A stretch of 64,000 bases of DNA from Amycolatopsis jejuensis (GCF_000717335.1 NZ_JNYZ01000044.1:1-64000); one strand, 5' to 3'; positions 52,677 through 61,265 are shown, numbered from the stretch's first letter. The notes: a model not told the origin generated them from the sequence alone. Numbers and translations: made by a program.

Positions 52677-53488
52677 CGCGCCTCCCGCTGTGCCGTGAGC
52701 CGGTCGTAGAAGCTGTCTCCGAGCACCGTCGCGCACACCGCGGTGAGGATGATCATCACCGCCGGGGCGAGCGAAAGCCACGGTTCGGACAGGATCTGTT
52801 CACGCCCTTCGGCGATCATGACGCCCCATTCCGCGCTGCCCGGCTGTCCGCCGATGCCCAGGAAGGCCAGTGCGGAAAACGCGATCAGCGCGACGACGAA
52901 GTCGAGCAGGAACGTGGCCACCACGGTGGGCACGATGTTGGGCAGGAGGTGCCGGAACATCACCGTGCGCGCGGGCAGCCGCAGGCTTTGCGCGGCCTCC
53001 ACATAGGGCAGTCCACTTTGGACTGTCGCGGCACTGCGGATCATCCGGATCGCCGTCGGCATCGACAGCAGCGCCAGCACCAGCACGGTGACCACGTAGC
53101 CGCCGGAGGAAATCCCGACCACCACGATCGCGACCAGCAGCGCCGGAAGCGCGTAGAGGACGTCGACCAGGCGGCTGATCACACTGTCCACCCGGCCGCG
53201 GTAGTACGCCGCAGCCAGGCCGAGCGAAATGCCGACCACCACCGCGACCAAGGCCACGAGCAGCGGTCCGATCACCGCGACCCGGGCACCGGAGATCACC
53301 CGGGACAGCACGTCACGGCCGAGGTCGTCGGTGCCGAGCCAGTGCTGCCCGGTGGGGCCGCTGGAGCTGAGTTCGAGCTGCTGCGCGTTGGGCGGGTACG
53401 GCGTGAGCGCGTCCCCGGCGATCACGAAGACCAGGATCACCGCGAGCGGCACCGCCGCCACGATCGCGGGCCAGCCGAGGCGCTTCAT
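52673..53488 (-). CDS. Peptide-type ABC permease (DppC-like)
   Basis: The 271-residue protein has the DppC block QHWLGTDDLGRDVLSRVISGARVAV, the coupling loop PYVEAAQSLRLPARTVMFRHLLPN and the ending TVLGDSFYDRLTAQREAR, with six membrane segments. Slightly shorter at the N terminus than the other DppC proteins of the window. ATGA overlaps at both ends tie it to the DppB-like and fused-ATPase genes. Confidence 0.92.
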   Translation of the reverse strand: MKRLGWPAIVAAVPLAVILVFVIAGDALTPYPPNAQQLELSSSGPTGQHWLGTDDLGRDVLSRVISGARVAVIGPLLVALVAVVVGISLGLAAAYYRGRVDSVISRLVDVLYALPALLVAIVVVGISSGGYVVTVLVLALLSMPTAIRMIRSAATVQSGLPYVEAAQSLRLPARTVMFRHLLPNIVPTVVATFLLDFVVALIAFSALAFLGIGGQPGSAEWGVMIAEGREQILSEPWLSLAPAVMIILTAVCATVLGDSFYDRLTAQREAR

Positions 53489-54435
53489 GCCGCCACCTGC
53501 CGGGCCCGGATGCGCGGGTCGAGGAGGCCGGTGAGCACGTCGACCGCCAGGTTCACCAGGATCACGAACGCCGCCGCGACCATTGCAATGCCTTGTACCA
53601 CCGGAATGTCCTTGGTGTTGACCGAAACCACGAGCAGCGAGCCGACGCCGGGCAGCGAGAACACCGTCTCCACCAGCACCGCACCGGACAGCGCGGCAAT
53701 GAGCACCACGCCGGACGACGTGACGATCGGTACCGCCGCATTGCGCATTGCGTAGGTCACCAGCACCCGGGGCGACGCGACCCCGCGGGCCCGGGCGAAG
53801 GTGACGTAATCCTGGTCCATCACGTCGAGCATCGCGGCCCGTGTCTGCCGCAGCACGATCGCCATCAGCGCGACCGCCAGTGACACTGCGGGCAGGACGA
53901 GGTGCCAGAGGCTGTCCGCGAACCCTTCGCCGGCCCCGAAAACCGGGAACCAGTCGAGTACCACGCCGAACACGTAGACCAGCAGCAGGCCGACCGCGAA
54001 CGGCGGGGCACTCATCCCGAAAGCAGCCACTGTGGACACCACGCGGTCGGTGGTGGCACCCCGCCGCAGCCCGGCGACGGCGCCGAGCGGGATGCCGACC
54101 ACGACCACCAGCAGCAGCGCGAAGAGCGCCAGCTGGAACGACATCGGCAGGGCGTGGCCCAGCGCGGACAGCACGTCCTCGCCGGACCGCACCGAGGTGC
54201 CGAAGTCGAGCCGGACCGCGCCGGCCAGCCACCGGCCGTACTGCACCAGGAACGGATCGTCCAGGTGGTACTTGGCGGTGGTTGCCGCAATGAGCTCCGG
54301 AGTGGACGGTGCGGTGCCCATGAGCGTGGCCAGCAGCGATCCGGGCGCCAGCGCGAGCAGGCTGAACACCAGGAACGACACCAGCAGGAGCATCGCGACC
54401 ATCGCGGCGAGGCGGCGGGCCAGGAACTTGATCAT
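53485..54435 (-). CDS. Peptide-type ABC permease (DppB-like)
   Basis: The 316-residue protein has a first segment at residues 9-30, the periplasmic block YHLDDPFLVQYGRWLAGAVRLDFGTS, the coupling loop DYVTFARARGVASPRVLVTYAMRNAAVPIV and the ending VNLAVDVLTGLLDPRIRARQVAA. It forms the channel of importer 3 with the DppC-like partner. Four bases separate it from the binding-protein gene stop. Confidence 0.92.
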   Translation of the reverse strand: MIKFLARRLAAMVAMLLLVSFLVFSLLALAPGSLLATLMGTAPSTPELIAATTAKYHLDDPFLVQYGRWLAGAVRLDFGTSVRSGEDVLSALGHALPMSFQLALFALLLVVVVGIPLGAVAGLRRGATTDRVVSTVAAFGMSAPPFAVGLLLVYVFGVVLDWFPVFGAGEGFADSLWHLVLPAVSLAVALMAIVLRQTRAAMLDVMDQDYVTFARARGVASPRVLVTYAMRNAAVPIVTSSGVVLIAALSGAVLVETVFSLPGVGSLLVVSVNTKDIPVVQGIAMVAAAFVILVNLAVDVLTGLLDPRIRARQVAA

Positions 54436-54439
54436 CGGG

Positions 54440-56080
54440 TCACGCCGTCGCCCGCACCCGGAGGATCCAGGTACCGTCGAGGATGTCGCCCTGGGACACC
54501 GGTTCCGAGAAGGTGAAGCCCTTGCCGAGCGCGACCACGAAGTTCGGCGCGTACAGCGGAACGTAGGGCAGCTCCTGGGAAATCTGCGTCAGCACCGACT
54601 GGGTTGCCGTCCACCGGGCGCTCTTGTCGACCGAACCGGTGAGCGTCTTCACGTCGTTCTCGATCTGCGGCGTGGTCCAGTTGGCCAGGTTCAGCCCCGG
54701 TGCGGCGATGCCCGCCTGCCCGACCACGCGCGGCAGCACCGCGTTGGGGTCCGGGATGGTGGCGATCAGCTGCATCGACTGGATGCCAGGGGTGTCGTGC
54801 GCGAAGATCCGCTTGGCCCACACCTCGGGCGACTCCGGCTTCGGTGTGATCGTGACACCGAGTTCCTTCATGTTCTCCTGCAGGTTCAGGATCGTCGGCT
54901 CCGCCCACGGCGAGCTGGTGGTGTACGGGATGGTGACGCTGAACCCGCCCGGCGTCGCGGACTGCGCGAGCTCCGCCTTCGCCTTGGCCTTGTCGAGGTC
55001 GTACTGCGGCAGCGTGCCGAGGAAGCTCTTCGCCGCCTCGGCCGAACCGGCGACGCCTTCGAGCAGCGTCTGCGGGACGAGACCCTGCAGCACCACGCCG
55101 TTCGCGCCGTACACCGCCTTGGAAACACCCTTGCGGTCAATGGAATACGCGACCGCGCGGCGGGCGTGGATGTCGTTGAACGGCGCCTTCGACGTGTCGA
55201 GCGTGAGGTAGCTCGTGACGTTCGCGGGCAGCTGCACGGTCTGCGCGCCGGAGACGTTGTTCCACTGCGCGATCTGCTTGACGTTGGTGACCTGCGCGCC
55301 GCCGATCGACCCGGACCGCATGGCCAGCTGGCCGGTGTTGTCGTCCTTGATCGGGACGAACGACACCTGCTTGGCCTTCGGCTTCGTGCCGGTGTACTTC
55401 GTGTTGCCTTCGAGCTGGATCTTGTCCGGCCCGCTGGACTTGAACACGTACGGCCCGCTGCCGACCGGCAGCCCGGCCGGGGTGCCGAGCTTGGCGCCCG
55501 CGGCTTCGGCGGCCTTCTTCGACTGCACGTACGAGATCACCGCGAGGTTGTCCCGCGCGGTCGGGTCCGGGAACTTGAGCTTGACGGTGACCGTGGTCGG
55601 GTTGGTCGCGGTGACGCTCTCGATGCTCTTCACCCGGCCCGCGGTCTGCGCGCCGCCCTTGGCGTCGGTGACATGCTGCAGGCTCCACGCCGCGTCGTCG
55701 GCGGTGAGCGGAGTGCCGTCGGAGAACTGGGTACCCGGCTTCAGTTCGTACACAATGGACTGCGGATCGGGCTGGCTGACCTTCGCGGCCAGGCCCGGGT
55801 GGAAGGCGCCGTTGTTCGACACCCGCTCCAGCGGTTCGGTGACCAGGCTGATCACCTGCTGGGTGTTCACGGTCGCGTCCTTGGCCAGGTCGAGCGACGC
55901 CGGGAGCTGCTGCAGCGCCCAGACGAAGCTGTCGAAGTCCTTGTCCACGCCGGCGACGGTCTTGGTGCCGGCGTCGTTGCCACCGCCACCACCACCGCCC
56001 CCGCATGCCGTCGTGGTGAGCAACCCGGCGGCCGCGGCCGCCACGGCCCATTTCCGTCCGCGGCTGGTGAGAATCGTCAT
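54440..56080 (-). CDS. ABC peptide-type substrate-binding lipoprotein (SBP_bac_5)
   Basis: The 546-residue protein has a lipoprotein signal with C26 (LLTTTAC) followed by an unusual run of eight glycines. Family 5 landmarks: YELKPGTQFSDGTPLTADDAAWSL, GLPVGSGPYVFKSSGPDKI and HARRAVAYSIDRKGVSKAVYG. The ATG at 56078-56080 follows AAGGAG; only 20 bases separate it from the upstream Lrp gene, so the operon may begin with the regulator genes. It captures the peptide-like substrate for importer 3. Confidence 0.92.
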   Translation of the reverse strand: MTILTSRGRKWAVAAAAAGLLTTTACGGGGGGGGNDAGTKTVAGVDKDFDSFVWALQQLPASLDLAKDATVNTQQVISLVTEPLERVSNNGAFHPGLAAKVSQPDPQSIVYELKPGTQFSDGTPLTADDAAWSLQHVTDAKGGAQTAGRVKSIESVTATNPTTVTVKLKFPDPTARDNLAVISYVQSKKAAEAAGAKLGTPAGLPVGSGPYVFKSSGPDKIQLEGNTKYTGTKPKAKQVSFVPIKDDNTGQLAMRSGSIGGAQVTNVKQIAQWNNVSGAQTVQLPANVTSYLTLDTSKAPFNDIHARRAVAYSIDRKGVSKAVYGANGVVLQGLVPQTLLEGVAGSAEAAKSFLGTLPQYDLDKAKAKAELAQSATPGGFSVTIPYTTSSPWAEPTILNLQENMKELGVTITPKPESPEVWAKRIFAHDTPGIQSMQLIATIPDPNAVLPRVVGQAGIAAPGLNLANWTTPQIENDVKTLTGSVDKSARWTATQSVLTQISQELPYVPLYAPNFVVALGKGFTFSEPVSQGDILDGTWILRVRATA

Positions 56081-56100
56081 TGTTTCTCCTTGATGCAGCA

Positions 56101-57114
56101 TTACTCGCCGGCTTGGCCGGGGTCTTCGAGGGGGAGGAAGGCGCGCTTGAGCGTCCGGAGGTTGATGGACAGCCGGGTGCCGCGCACGCCGGGGAGGGTG
56201 CCGAGCACCTCGGTGCGGAAGCGGAACAGGTCCCCCTGGGTGGGCACGATCAGTTCCACGAGCAGGTCGCTGTCGCCCGCTGTCGCCGCCACGTACCGGA
56301 CCTCCTGCCGGGCGGCCAGCGTGCGGACCGCGTCGTCGAGGGTCGCCGGATCGAGGTCGACCCACACGAACGACTGGATGTGGAAGCCGAGCAGCCGCGC
56401 GTCCACCAGTGTCACCGGATGCACGCGCCCGGCCGCGATGAGCGCGTCGGTGCGGCGTCGGACGGCGGATTCGCTGAGGTCGGTGGCCTGCGCGAGGTCG
56501 GCGAAGCTCATCCGGCCGTCCACCCGCAGCAGTTCGGCGATGGCCTCCTCGACCGGGTCGAGCGGGGCCGGTTCCTCCTCGGGGACGAGGTCGACCAGCG
56601 GGAGCCGGACGTCCGGGATGTCCGCGACGAGCGAGTGACTCCAGTCCACAGTGGACTTGAACTCGCGGAGAACCGGTTCGGACATCGACTCGAATGTGGC
56701 GTCCACGCCGGCGAGCGCGTCGAGCAGGATCGTAGCGAGGTCCTCGGTGGACGCGGTGATGAACTCCGCGAGCAGCGTGTAGCGGCCGGTGAGGACGGCG
56801 ACCATGCGCACGTCGTCACGGGCGACGAGGTGCTCGGCGAGCGTGCGCAGGGACTTGTTCGTGACCGCGAAGTACACCGTGACCGGGAAGCCGCGGCCGG
56901 TGCGGATCGAGTCGACGACCACCGTGGTCCGTAGCGCGCCGGACGTAGTCAATGCTCGCACCCGGCGCGCCACGGTGCTCTCGGAGCTCCCCACGGCTTT
57001 GGCCAGATCCCGCCAGCTCACGCGCGGGTTGGCCTGGAGGGCTGCGGCCAGCCGGGCGTCGAGGGAGGCGTGCTCCCACCACCCGGCCGGAATCAGCCCG
57101 TCTGCTGAACTCAT
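56101..57114 (-). CDS. Double-unit Lrp/AsnC-family regulator
   Basis: The 337-residue protein is two Lrp/AsnC units in tandem. Unit 1 (about 15-160): helix-turn-helix LAAALQANPRVSWRDLAKAVGSSESTVARRVRAL plus a RAM-like sensor with VLTGRYTLLAEF. Unit 2 (about 185-335): ELLRVDGRMSFADLAQATDLSESAVRRRTDALIA and ATAGDSDLLVELIVPTQ. The ATG at 57112-57114 is chosen as the start after the GGTATCCG boxes; an upstream start at 57159 would include them. Gene order suggests control of importer 3 with an amino acid or peptide breakdown product as ligand. Confidence 0.85.
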   Translation of the reverse strand: MSSADGLIPAGWWEHASLDARLAAALQANPRVSWRDLAKAVGSSESTVARRVRALTTSGALRTTVVVDSIRTGRGFPVTVYFAVTNKSLRTLAEHLVARDDVRMVAVLTGRYTLLAEFITASTEDLATILLDALAGVDATFESMSEPVLREFKSTVDWSHSLVADIPDVRLPLVDLVPEEEPAPLDPVEEAIAELLRVDGRMSFADLAQATDLSESAVRRRTDALIAAGRVHPVTLVDARLLGFHIQSFVWVDLDPATLDDAVRTLAARQEVRYVAATAGDSDLLVELIVPTQGDLFRFRTEVLGTLPGVRGTRLSINLRTLKRAFLPLEDPGQAGE

Positions 57115-57137
57115 GCGAGCACTGTAAGCCTTGTGAC

Positions 57138-57176
57138 GGTATCCGTCCATAGATGGCATTGAGTTGATGGTATCCG
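57138..57176. promoter_or_regulatory. Two direct GGTATCCG boxes
   Basis: GGTATCCG at 57138-57145 and again at 57169-57176, 31 bases apart (about three helical turns), in the 64-base gap upstream of the first Lrp gene. The same octamer forms the palindrome upstream of the second Lrp gene at 58175. Phased direct boxes are usual for Lrp-type wrapping. Confidence 0.6.
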
Positions 57177-57178
57177 CA

Positions 57179-58171
57179 CTACTTAGGTATCTGGGCGGTG
57201 ACTCCCTGCATCGCCGCCTGCTTCACCGTCTTGATCACCGGGGCCGTCTCGACGTGGGTGATCGCGGGCAGCGCGGCGACGCGGGTGGTGAGGTAGCGGT
57301 ACAGCTCCGCCTGGCCGCTGCAGACGACGGTCGCGTACAGGTTGGTCGGGCCGGTGGTGGCTGCCGCGTAGGCGATTTCGGGGTGTCCGGCCAGCGCGGC
57401 GCCTGCTTCCGCCAGGTGCGCCGGGGCGACCGAGAGCCACAGCAGGGTCCGGATTCCGCGGCCGAACAGGCGCCAGTCGATGTCGAGATCCAGGTAGAGG
57501 ATGCCGCGTTCGCGCAGTTCGGCCATCCGGCGGCGGACGGTGGTGGGGGACCAGCCGGTGGTGGCGGCGAGCTGTTCGAAGCCGGTCCGGCCGTCGGCGG
57601 CGAGGGCTTCGAGCAGGGCGCGGTCGCCGTCGTCGAGGGTGACGGGGCCGGGCCGGGCCGGGATCGGCGGCGGGCGGAGGCGGGTCACGGCGGCATCGTC
57701 GAGGGCGCCGAGTTTGGCGATCAGGCTGTCGGAGCCCCCGTAGAAAGCGTGCAGGACGGAATGCGCGGTGACGCCTTCGACGCGGGGGGTGCGGGGGAGT
57801 TTGGCCAGCAGGAGGGCTTCACTGTCGGCGTCGTTCTCAGTGCGGACGGTGCAGGCGATCTCGGTACCGCCGGAGGTGAGGCTGACCCACGCGGTGTCGG
57901 GGCGCCGGGCCAGCGCTTCGGCGACCTGGCTCGCGGCGGCGGGGGCGCAGCGGATCCGGAGGAACCACTGGGTGGCGCCGAGGGCGGTCGGGTTGATGCT
58001 GCCGATGACGCGGACGGCGCCGGTCGACCGTAGTCGCGTGTAGCGGCGGGCGATGGTGCGATCCGACACGTCGAGTACTTCGGCAATAGTGCTGAATGGT
58101 GAGCGGGGATCGATCTGGAGTGCGTGTACGAGCCGGCGGTCGAGGTCGTCGTAGTCGGAATCCACCTTCAT
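57179..58171 (-). CDS. Double-unit Lrp/AsnC-family regulator
   Basis: The 330-residue protein is also a tandem of two Lrp units. Unit 1: YDDLDRRLVHALQIDPRSPFSTIAEVLDVSDRTIARRYTRLRSTGAVRV; unit 2: LDDGDRALLEALAADGRTGFEQLAATTGWSPTTVRRRMAELRERGILYL; each is followed by a ligand-sensing domain (SLTSGGTEIACTV; AATTGPTNLYATVV). It lies upstream of and in line with the other Lrp gene. It is divergent from the flavin monooxygenase gene at 58252, which is another possible target. Confidence 0.87.
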   Translation of the reverse strand: MKVDSDYDDLDRRLVHALQIDPRSPFSTIAEVLDVSDRTIARRYTRLRSTGAVRVIGSINPTALGATQWFLRIRCAPAAASQVAEALARRPDTAWVSLTSGGTEIACTVRTENDADSEALLLAKLPRTPRVEGVTAHSVLHAFYGGSDSLIAKLGALDDAAVTRLRPPPIPARPGPVTLDDGDRALLEALAADGRTGFEQLAATTGWSPTTVRRRMAELRERGILYLDLDIDWRLFGRGIRTLLWLSVAPAHLAEAGAALAGHPEIAYAAATTGPTNLYATVVCSGQAELYRYLTTRVAALPAITHVETAPVIKTVKQAAMQGVTAQIPK

Positions 58172-58174
58172 GAG

Positions 58175-58194
58175 GGTATCCGTTGTCGGATATC
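58175..58194. promoter_or_regulatory. GGTATCCG palindrome, Lrp site candidate
   Basis: GGTATCCG (58175-58182), TTGT and CGGATATC (58187-58194): symmetric at seven of eight positions. It sits four bases upstream of the Lrp ATG at 58171 and 57 bases upstream of the divergent monooxygenase ATG, so binding could influence both. Confidence 0.65.
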
Positions 58195-58251
58195 GCCGTT
58201 CTTCGGCCGGTTTTGTGGTTGTGGCGGTTGCGGGTGCGGAGAGTCGGGGGC

Positions 58252-59625
58252 ATGGACGTACTGATTGTCGGCGCAGGGCCGACCGGGATGATGCTCGCTC
58301 ATGAACTGGCGCTGGCCGGGGTGTCGTTCGAGCTGGTGGATCGGCTGGCTCGGCGGAGTGAGCTGTCGAAGGCGGGTGGGGTGCAGTCGCGCACCCAGGA
58401 AGCGCTCGACCAGCGCGGGTTGCTGGAACCCTTGCTGGCCACCGGAAATCACCCGGTCACGACCGCGCATTTCGCGGGCAACCTGCTTCCGCTGGCCGGG
58501 GAGCGGCACCGGCTGCCGTGGCGGTCCGTGCCGCAGGTGGTGGTGGAGGAATTCCTGGAGAAGCACCTTGCTGGGCAAGGGGTTCAGGTCCGGCGGAACC
58601 ACGAGCTGGTCGCGCTCGACGGGACCACGGCGACTTTCGCGGACGGGTCGGTGCTGCGGAGCCGGTACGTCGTCGCTGCCGACGGCGGCCGGAGCACCGT
58701 GCGGAAGCTGCTGGGAGCGGATTTCCCCGGCCGCGCGGGGACGGCCACCTCCATTGCCGCCGACGTGCGGTTGAGCGCCGAAGTCCCGATGCACACGACC
58801 AACGACGGCTATCAGGCGCACGTGTTCCCGCTCGGGGTCGATCCGGCAGGCCGTCCGTTGAAGCGGCTCGCACTTCGCGCTCCTGGCTCGGTGGCGCGCG
58901 AGGTACCGGTGACCGAGGAGGAAATCCGCACCGGCCTGCGGCGGGTGTTCAGCGACCGGGTGGAACTGCTGGAACTGCTTTATGGACGGCGGATCACCAA
59001 CGCTTCCCGGCAGGCCGCGCGGTATCGGCACGGCGACGTGTTCCTCGCGGGCGACGCTGCGCATGTCCACCTTCCGCTTGGCGCACAAGGGATGAACACC
59101 GGTATCCAGGACGCGGTGAACCTGGGCTGGAAGCTCGCCGCCGCGGTACACGGCTGGGCGCCGGACGGTCTGCTGGACACCTATCACGCGGAACGACATC
59201 CGGTCGGTGCGGCTGTATTGCGTAACACTCGGGCCCAATCGCTGCTGATGGATTGGGAAGGCACGGGTTCGCCGGACGTCGCGGCTGCGCGGTCTCTTTT
59301 CGAGGAACTGGTGCAGCTGCGTGCCGTCCAGTACCACCTGGACGACACGCTGTCCGGGATGGGAATCCGTTACGCCATGCCAGGTTCGCACCCGTTGGTC
59401 GGGCTTCCGGCTCCGGCCGTCGCGCCTTCGTTGCTGCACTCCGGCCGAGGTGTGCTGCTGGATCCCGCTCGCCGGTTCGATGCGCTCCACCTCTCGCGGG
59501 TGGACCGGGTACCGTCGGGACGTGAGCCGATGCTGATCCGCCCGGACGGTTATGTCGCCTGGGCCGGGGACGAGGCCGAGCTGGCGCCCGCACTGGCCCG
59601 GTGGTTCGGGGAGCCGCTAGCGTGA
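58252..59625 (+). CDS. FAD-dependent aromatic hydroxylase (Rox-like)
   Basis: The 457-residue protein has the FAD motif MDVLIVGAGPTGMMLAHELA, the DG motif VVAADGGRSTVRKLLGADFPG near residue 145 and GDVFLAGDAAHVHLPLGAQGMNTGIQDAVNLGWKLA near 265. A C-terminal thioredoxin-like domain follows (LIRPDGYVAWAGDEAEL). This arrangement is that of rifampicin monooxygenase and polyketide or phenol hydroxylases (class A, NADPH and O2). A drug-modifying or aromatic-hydroxylating role is plausible. The ATG at 58252 has a weak purine-rich GGGGG upstream. Confidence 0.85.
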   Translation: MDVLIVGAGPTGMMLAHELALAGVSFELVDRLARRSELSKAGGVQSRTQEALDQRGLLEPLLATGNHPVTTAHFAGNLLPLAGERHRLPWRSVPQVVVEEFLEKHLAGQGVQVRRNHELVALDGTTATFADGSVLRSRYVVAADGGRSTVRKLLGADFPGRAGTATSIAADVRLSAEVPMHTTNDGYQAHVFPLGVDPAGRPLKRLALRAPGSVAREVPVTEEEIRTGLRRVFSDRVELLELLYGRRITNASRQAARYRHGDVFLAGDAAHVHLPLGAQGMNTGIQDAVNLGWKLAAAVHGWAPDGLLDTYHAERHPVGAAVLRNTRAQSLLMDWEGTGSPDVAAARSLFEELVQLRAVQYHLDDTLSGMGIRYAMPGSHPLVGLPAPAVAPSLLHSGRGVLLDPARRFDALHLSRVDRVPSGREPMLIRPDGYVAWAGDEAELAPALARWFGEPLA

Positions 59626-59664
59626 CGTGATGCCTTCGCTGACACCCAGTCCTCGTACGATACC

Positions 59665-60249
59665 GTGGCGGCCGGATACGCCGACCAGCTGCGCGGGGCA
59701 ATTGCCGGAAGCCCTTTGCTGCGGATGAGTTTGACGGTGTTCGCGGGTATGGTGGGCGATGGTCCGGTCGCCGATGTCGGTTGCGGGCCTGGGCACGTCA
59801 CCGAGTATCTGCGCGAGTCGGGCGTCGACGCATTCGGCATCGACCTGTCACCCGGCATGATCGCCGTGGCCCGCCGTGCTTATCCGGGTGTGCGCTTCGC
59901 GGTGGGGTCGATGACGGCGCTGCCGGTCCGCAGCGGGTCGGTCGCCGGGGTGCTGGCGTGGTGGTCGCTGATCCACGTGCCCGACGCGGAGATCCCATTG
60001 GTACTAGGACATTTCCACCGAGCCCTGCGCCAGGGCGGGTTGCTCGCGGCAGGCTTCCACGTGGGCGCTGGGACCCGCCGCAAGACAGCGGGGTACGGCG
60101 GTCTGGCGATGTACGTGGACGTCCACCGCCGCACCCCGGCCCGTATGACGGGTTGGCTTGAAGCGGGAGGTTTCGAGGTGGTGGCGGAGTGGGTGGAGCG
60201 GCTGGATGAGGCTGTGCCGCAAGCGGTTTTGTCCGCGCGCCGCACTTGA
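59665..60249 (+). CDS. Class I SAM-dependent methyltransferase, truncated N terminus
   Basis: The 194-residue reading has SAM motif I VADVGCGPGHVTEYLRES, GIDLSPGMIAVARR, GSMTALPVRSGSVAGVLAWWSLIHVP and LRQGGLLAAGFHV. The GTG at 59665 is the first start codon in frame, but the codons before it (59629-59664) read DAFADTQSSYDTVAAGYADQL across the start, which looks like the normal N-terminal helix of this family. No start codon precedes it in this frame after the upstream TGA at 59623-59625. The true N terminus may have been lost through a frameshift, since an ATG exists one base out of frame at 59630. Confidence 0.72.
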   Translation: MAAGYADQLRGAIAGSPLLRMSLTVFAGMVGDGPVADVGCGPGHVTEYLRESGVDAFGIDLSPGMIAVARRAYPGVRFAVGSMTALPVRSGSVAGVLAWWSLIHVPDAEIPLVLGHFHRALRQGGLLAAGFHVGAGTRRKTAGYGGLAMYVDVHRRTPARMTGWLEAGGFEVVAEWVERLDEAVPQAVLSARRT

Positions 60250-60854
60250 TCGACCCGGTTTGGGCGGGCTCGCATGGGGCACTGGGGCTGGCCTGTGGTG
60301 GCTCGGTCCGGGCATGCTCGGAGGGGTTCAGCCGGGCCAGTCCCGTGGTGGCTCAGCCCGGGCCTGCTTGCGGCAGGGCCGTCCGGCCCCGCTTGCGGGG
60401 GCTCAGCCTGGCATCGCCCGCGGTCGCGCCGCCCGGTCCCGCTTGCGGGTCCAGCCCGGCTTCGCCGGTGGCACCTCGGATCGGCCTCGCCTGTGGCGGG
60501 CTGCCCGGCCTCGATCTGCGGCGGGGCTCAGCACGGTCCCAGCCGTGCTGGCTCGGCTCGGGCTTCGCTTGCGGTAGTCCACGGTTCCAGCCTGCGATGG
60601 GTCCAGCCCGGCCTCGTCTGCGGCGGCTCAGCCTGGCCCATGTGCGGTGGCCCCGATTCGGCGCCCGTCGTCCAACCCGTTCCCGCTTGGGGCCGTCCAT
60701 CCCGTTCCCGCCTTGGGCGGTCCAACCCGTTCCCGCTTGCGGTCGTCCAACCCGTTCCCTCCTGCGGCGGCTCGACCCATCCCCGGTGGCCCAGTCCGGC
60801 TCACCCCACCCGCGGTGGTTCAGCCTGGTCCTGTGCGCAGCGGCCCAATCCGGC
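60250..60854. repeat. 600-base field of degenerate tandem repeats
   Basis: The gap between the convergent methyltransferase and SRPBCC genes contains no credible gene although several frames are open. From 60260 to about 60650 it is made of irregular units of GGCTCAGCCCGGCCT and CTTGCGGCGG elements. From 60671 to 60795 there is an exact 25-base period: TCCAACCCGTTCCCGCTTG or variants start at 60671, 60696, 60721 and 60746, and a weaker copy at 60771. The copies at 60671 and 60721 share 19 bases. Confidence 0.82.
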
Positions 60855-61265
60855 TCACCCCACCTCCGCGACCAGTTTCGCCAACCGGGGCAGTACTCCG
60901 TCCCGCCAGCCCGGGCCCATGCGGGTGCATGCGTCGGATTGGCGGTGGTCGTCCAGGTCGAAGCCGGAGTGGTTCAGCAGCAGGCGGGTGCCGTGGCCTT
61001 CGGCGGTCAGGGTCCACGTGAGTGTCCACTCGCCGTTGAACGTGTACACGAAGCGGGACGGTGGCTCGGATTCCATTACCCGGCACGGGATCGAGCCGTA
61101 CCCGGGCATCTCCAGGCGGAACTCGTGCCCGACTTCCGGGCCGATGTCGCCCGGGGCCCACCATTTCGCGTGCAGCTCCGGGTCCGTGAGGGCGCGCCAG
61201 ACTTTTTCCGGTGCGGCGCCGATGAACTGGTCGACGGTGATGCTGCCGGTGCGGGCGTACGGCAC
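60855..61265 (-). CDS. SRPBCC/AHSA1-family protein
   Basis: The 136-residue protein matches the AHSA1-like START-fold: ITVDQFIGAAPEKVWRALTDPELHAKWWAP at the start and GTRLLLNHSGFDLDD later, with MGPGWRDGVLPRLAKL as the C-terminal helix. Such proteins bind hydrophobic ligands in a central cavity; biochemical role unknown. The GTG (61263-61265) overlaps the ArsR stop (TAGTG), a widespread actinobacterial pairing in which the regulator and the SRPBCC protein are co-translated. Confidence 0.87.
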   Translation of the reverse strand: MPYARTGSITVDQFIGAAPEKVWRALTDPELHAKWWAPGDIGPEVGHEFRLEMPGYGSIPCRVMESEPPSRFVYTFNGEWTLTWTLTAEGHGTRLLLNHSGFDLDDHRQSDACTRMGPGWRDGVLPRLAKLVAEVG

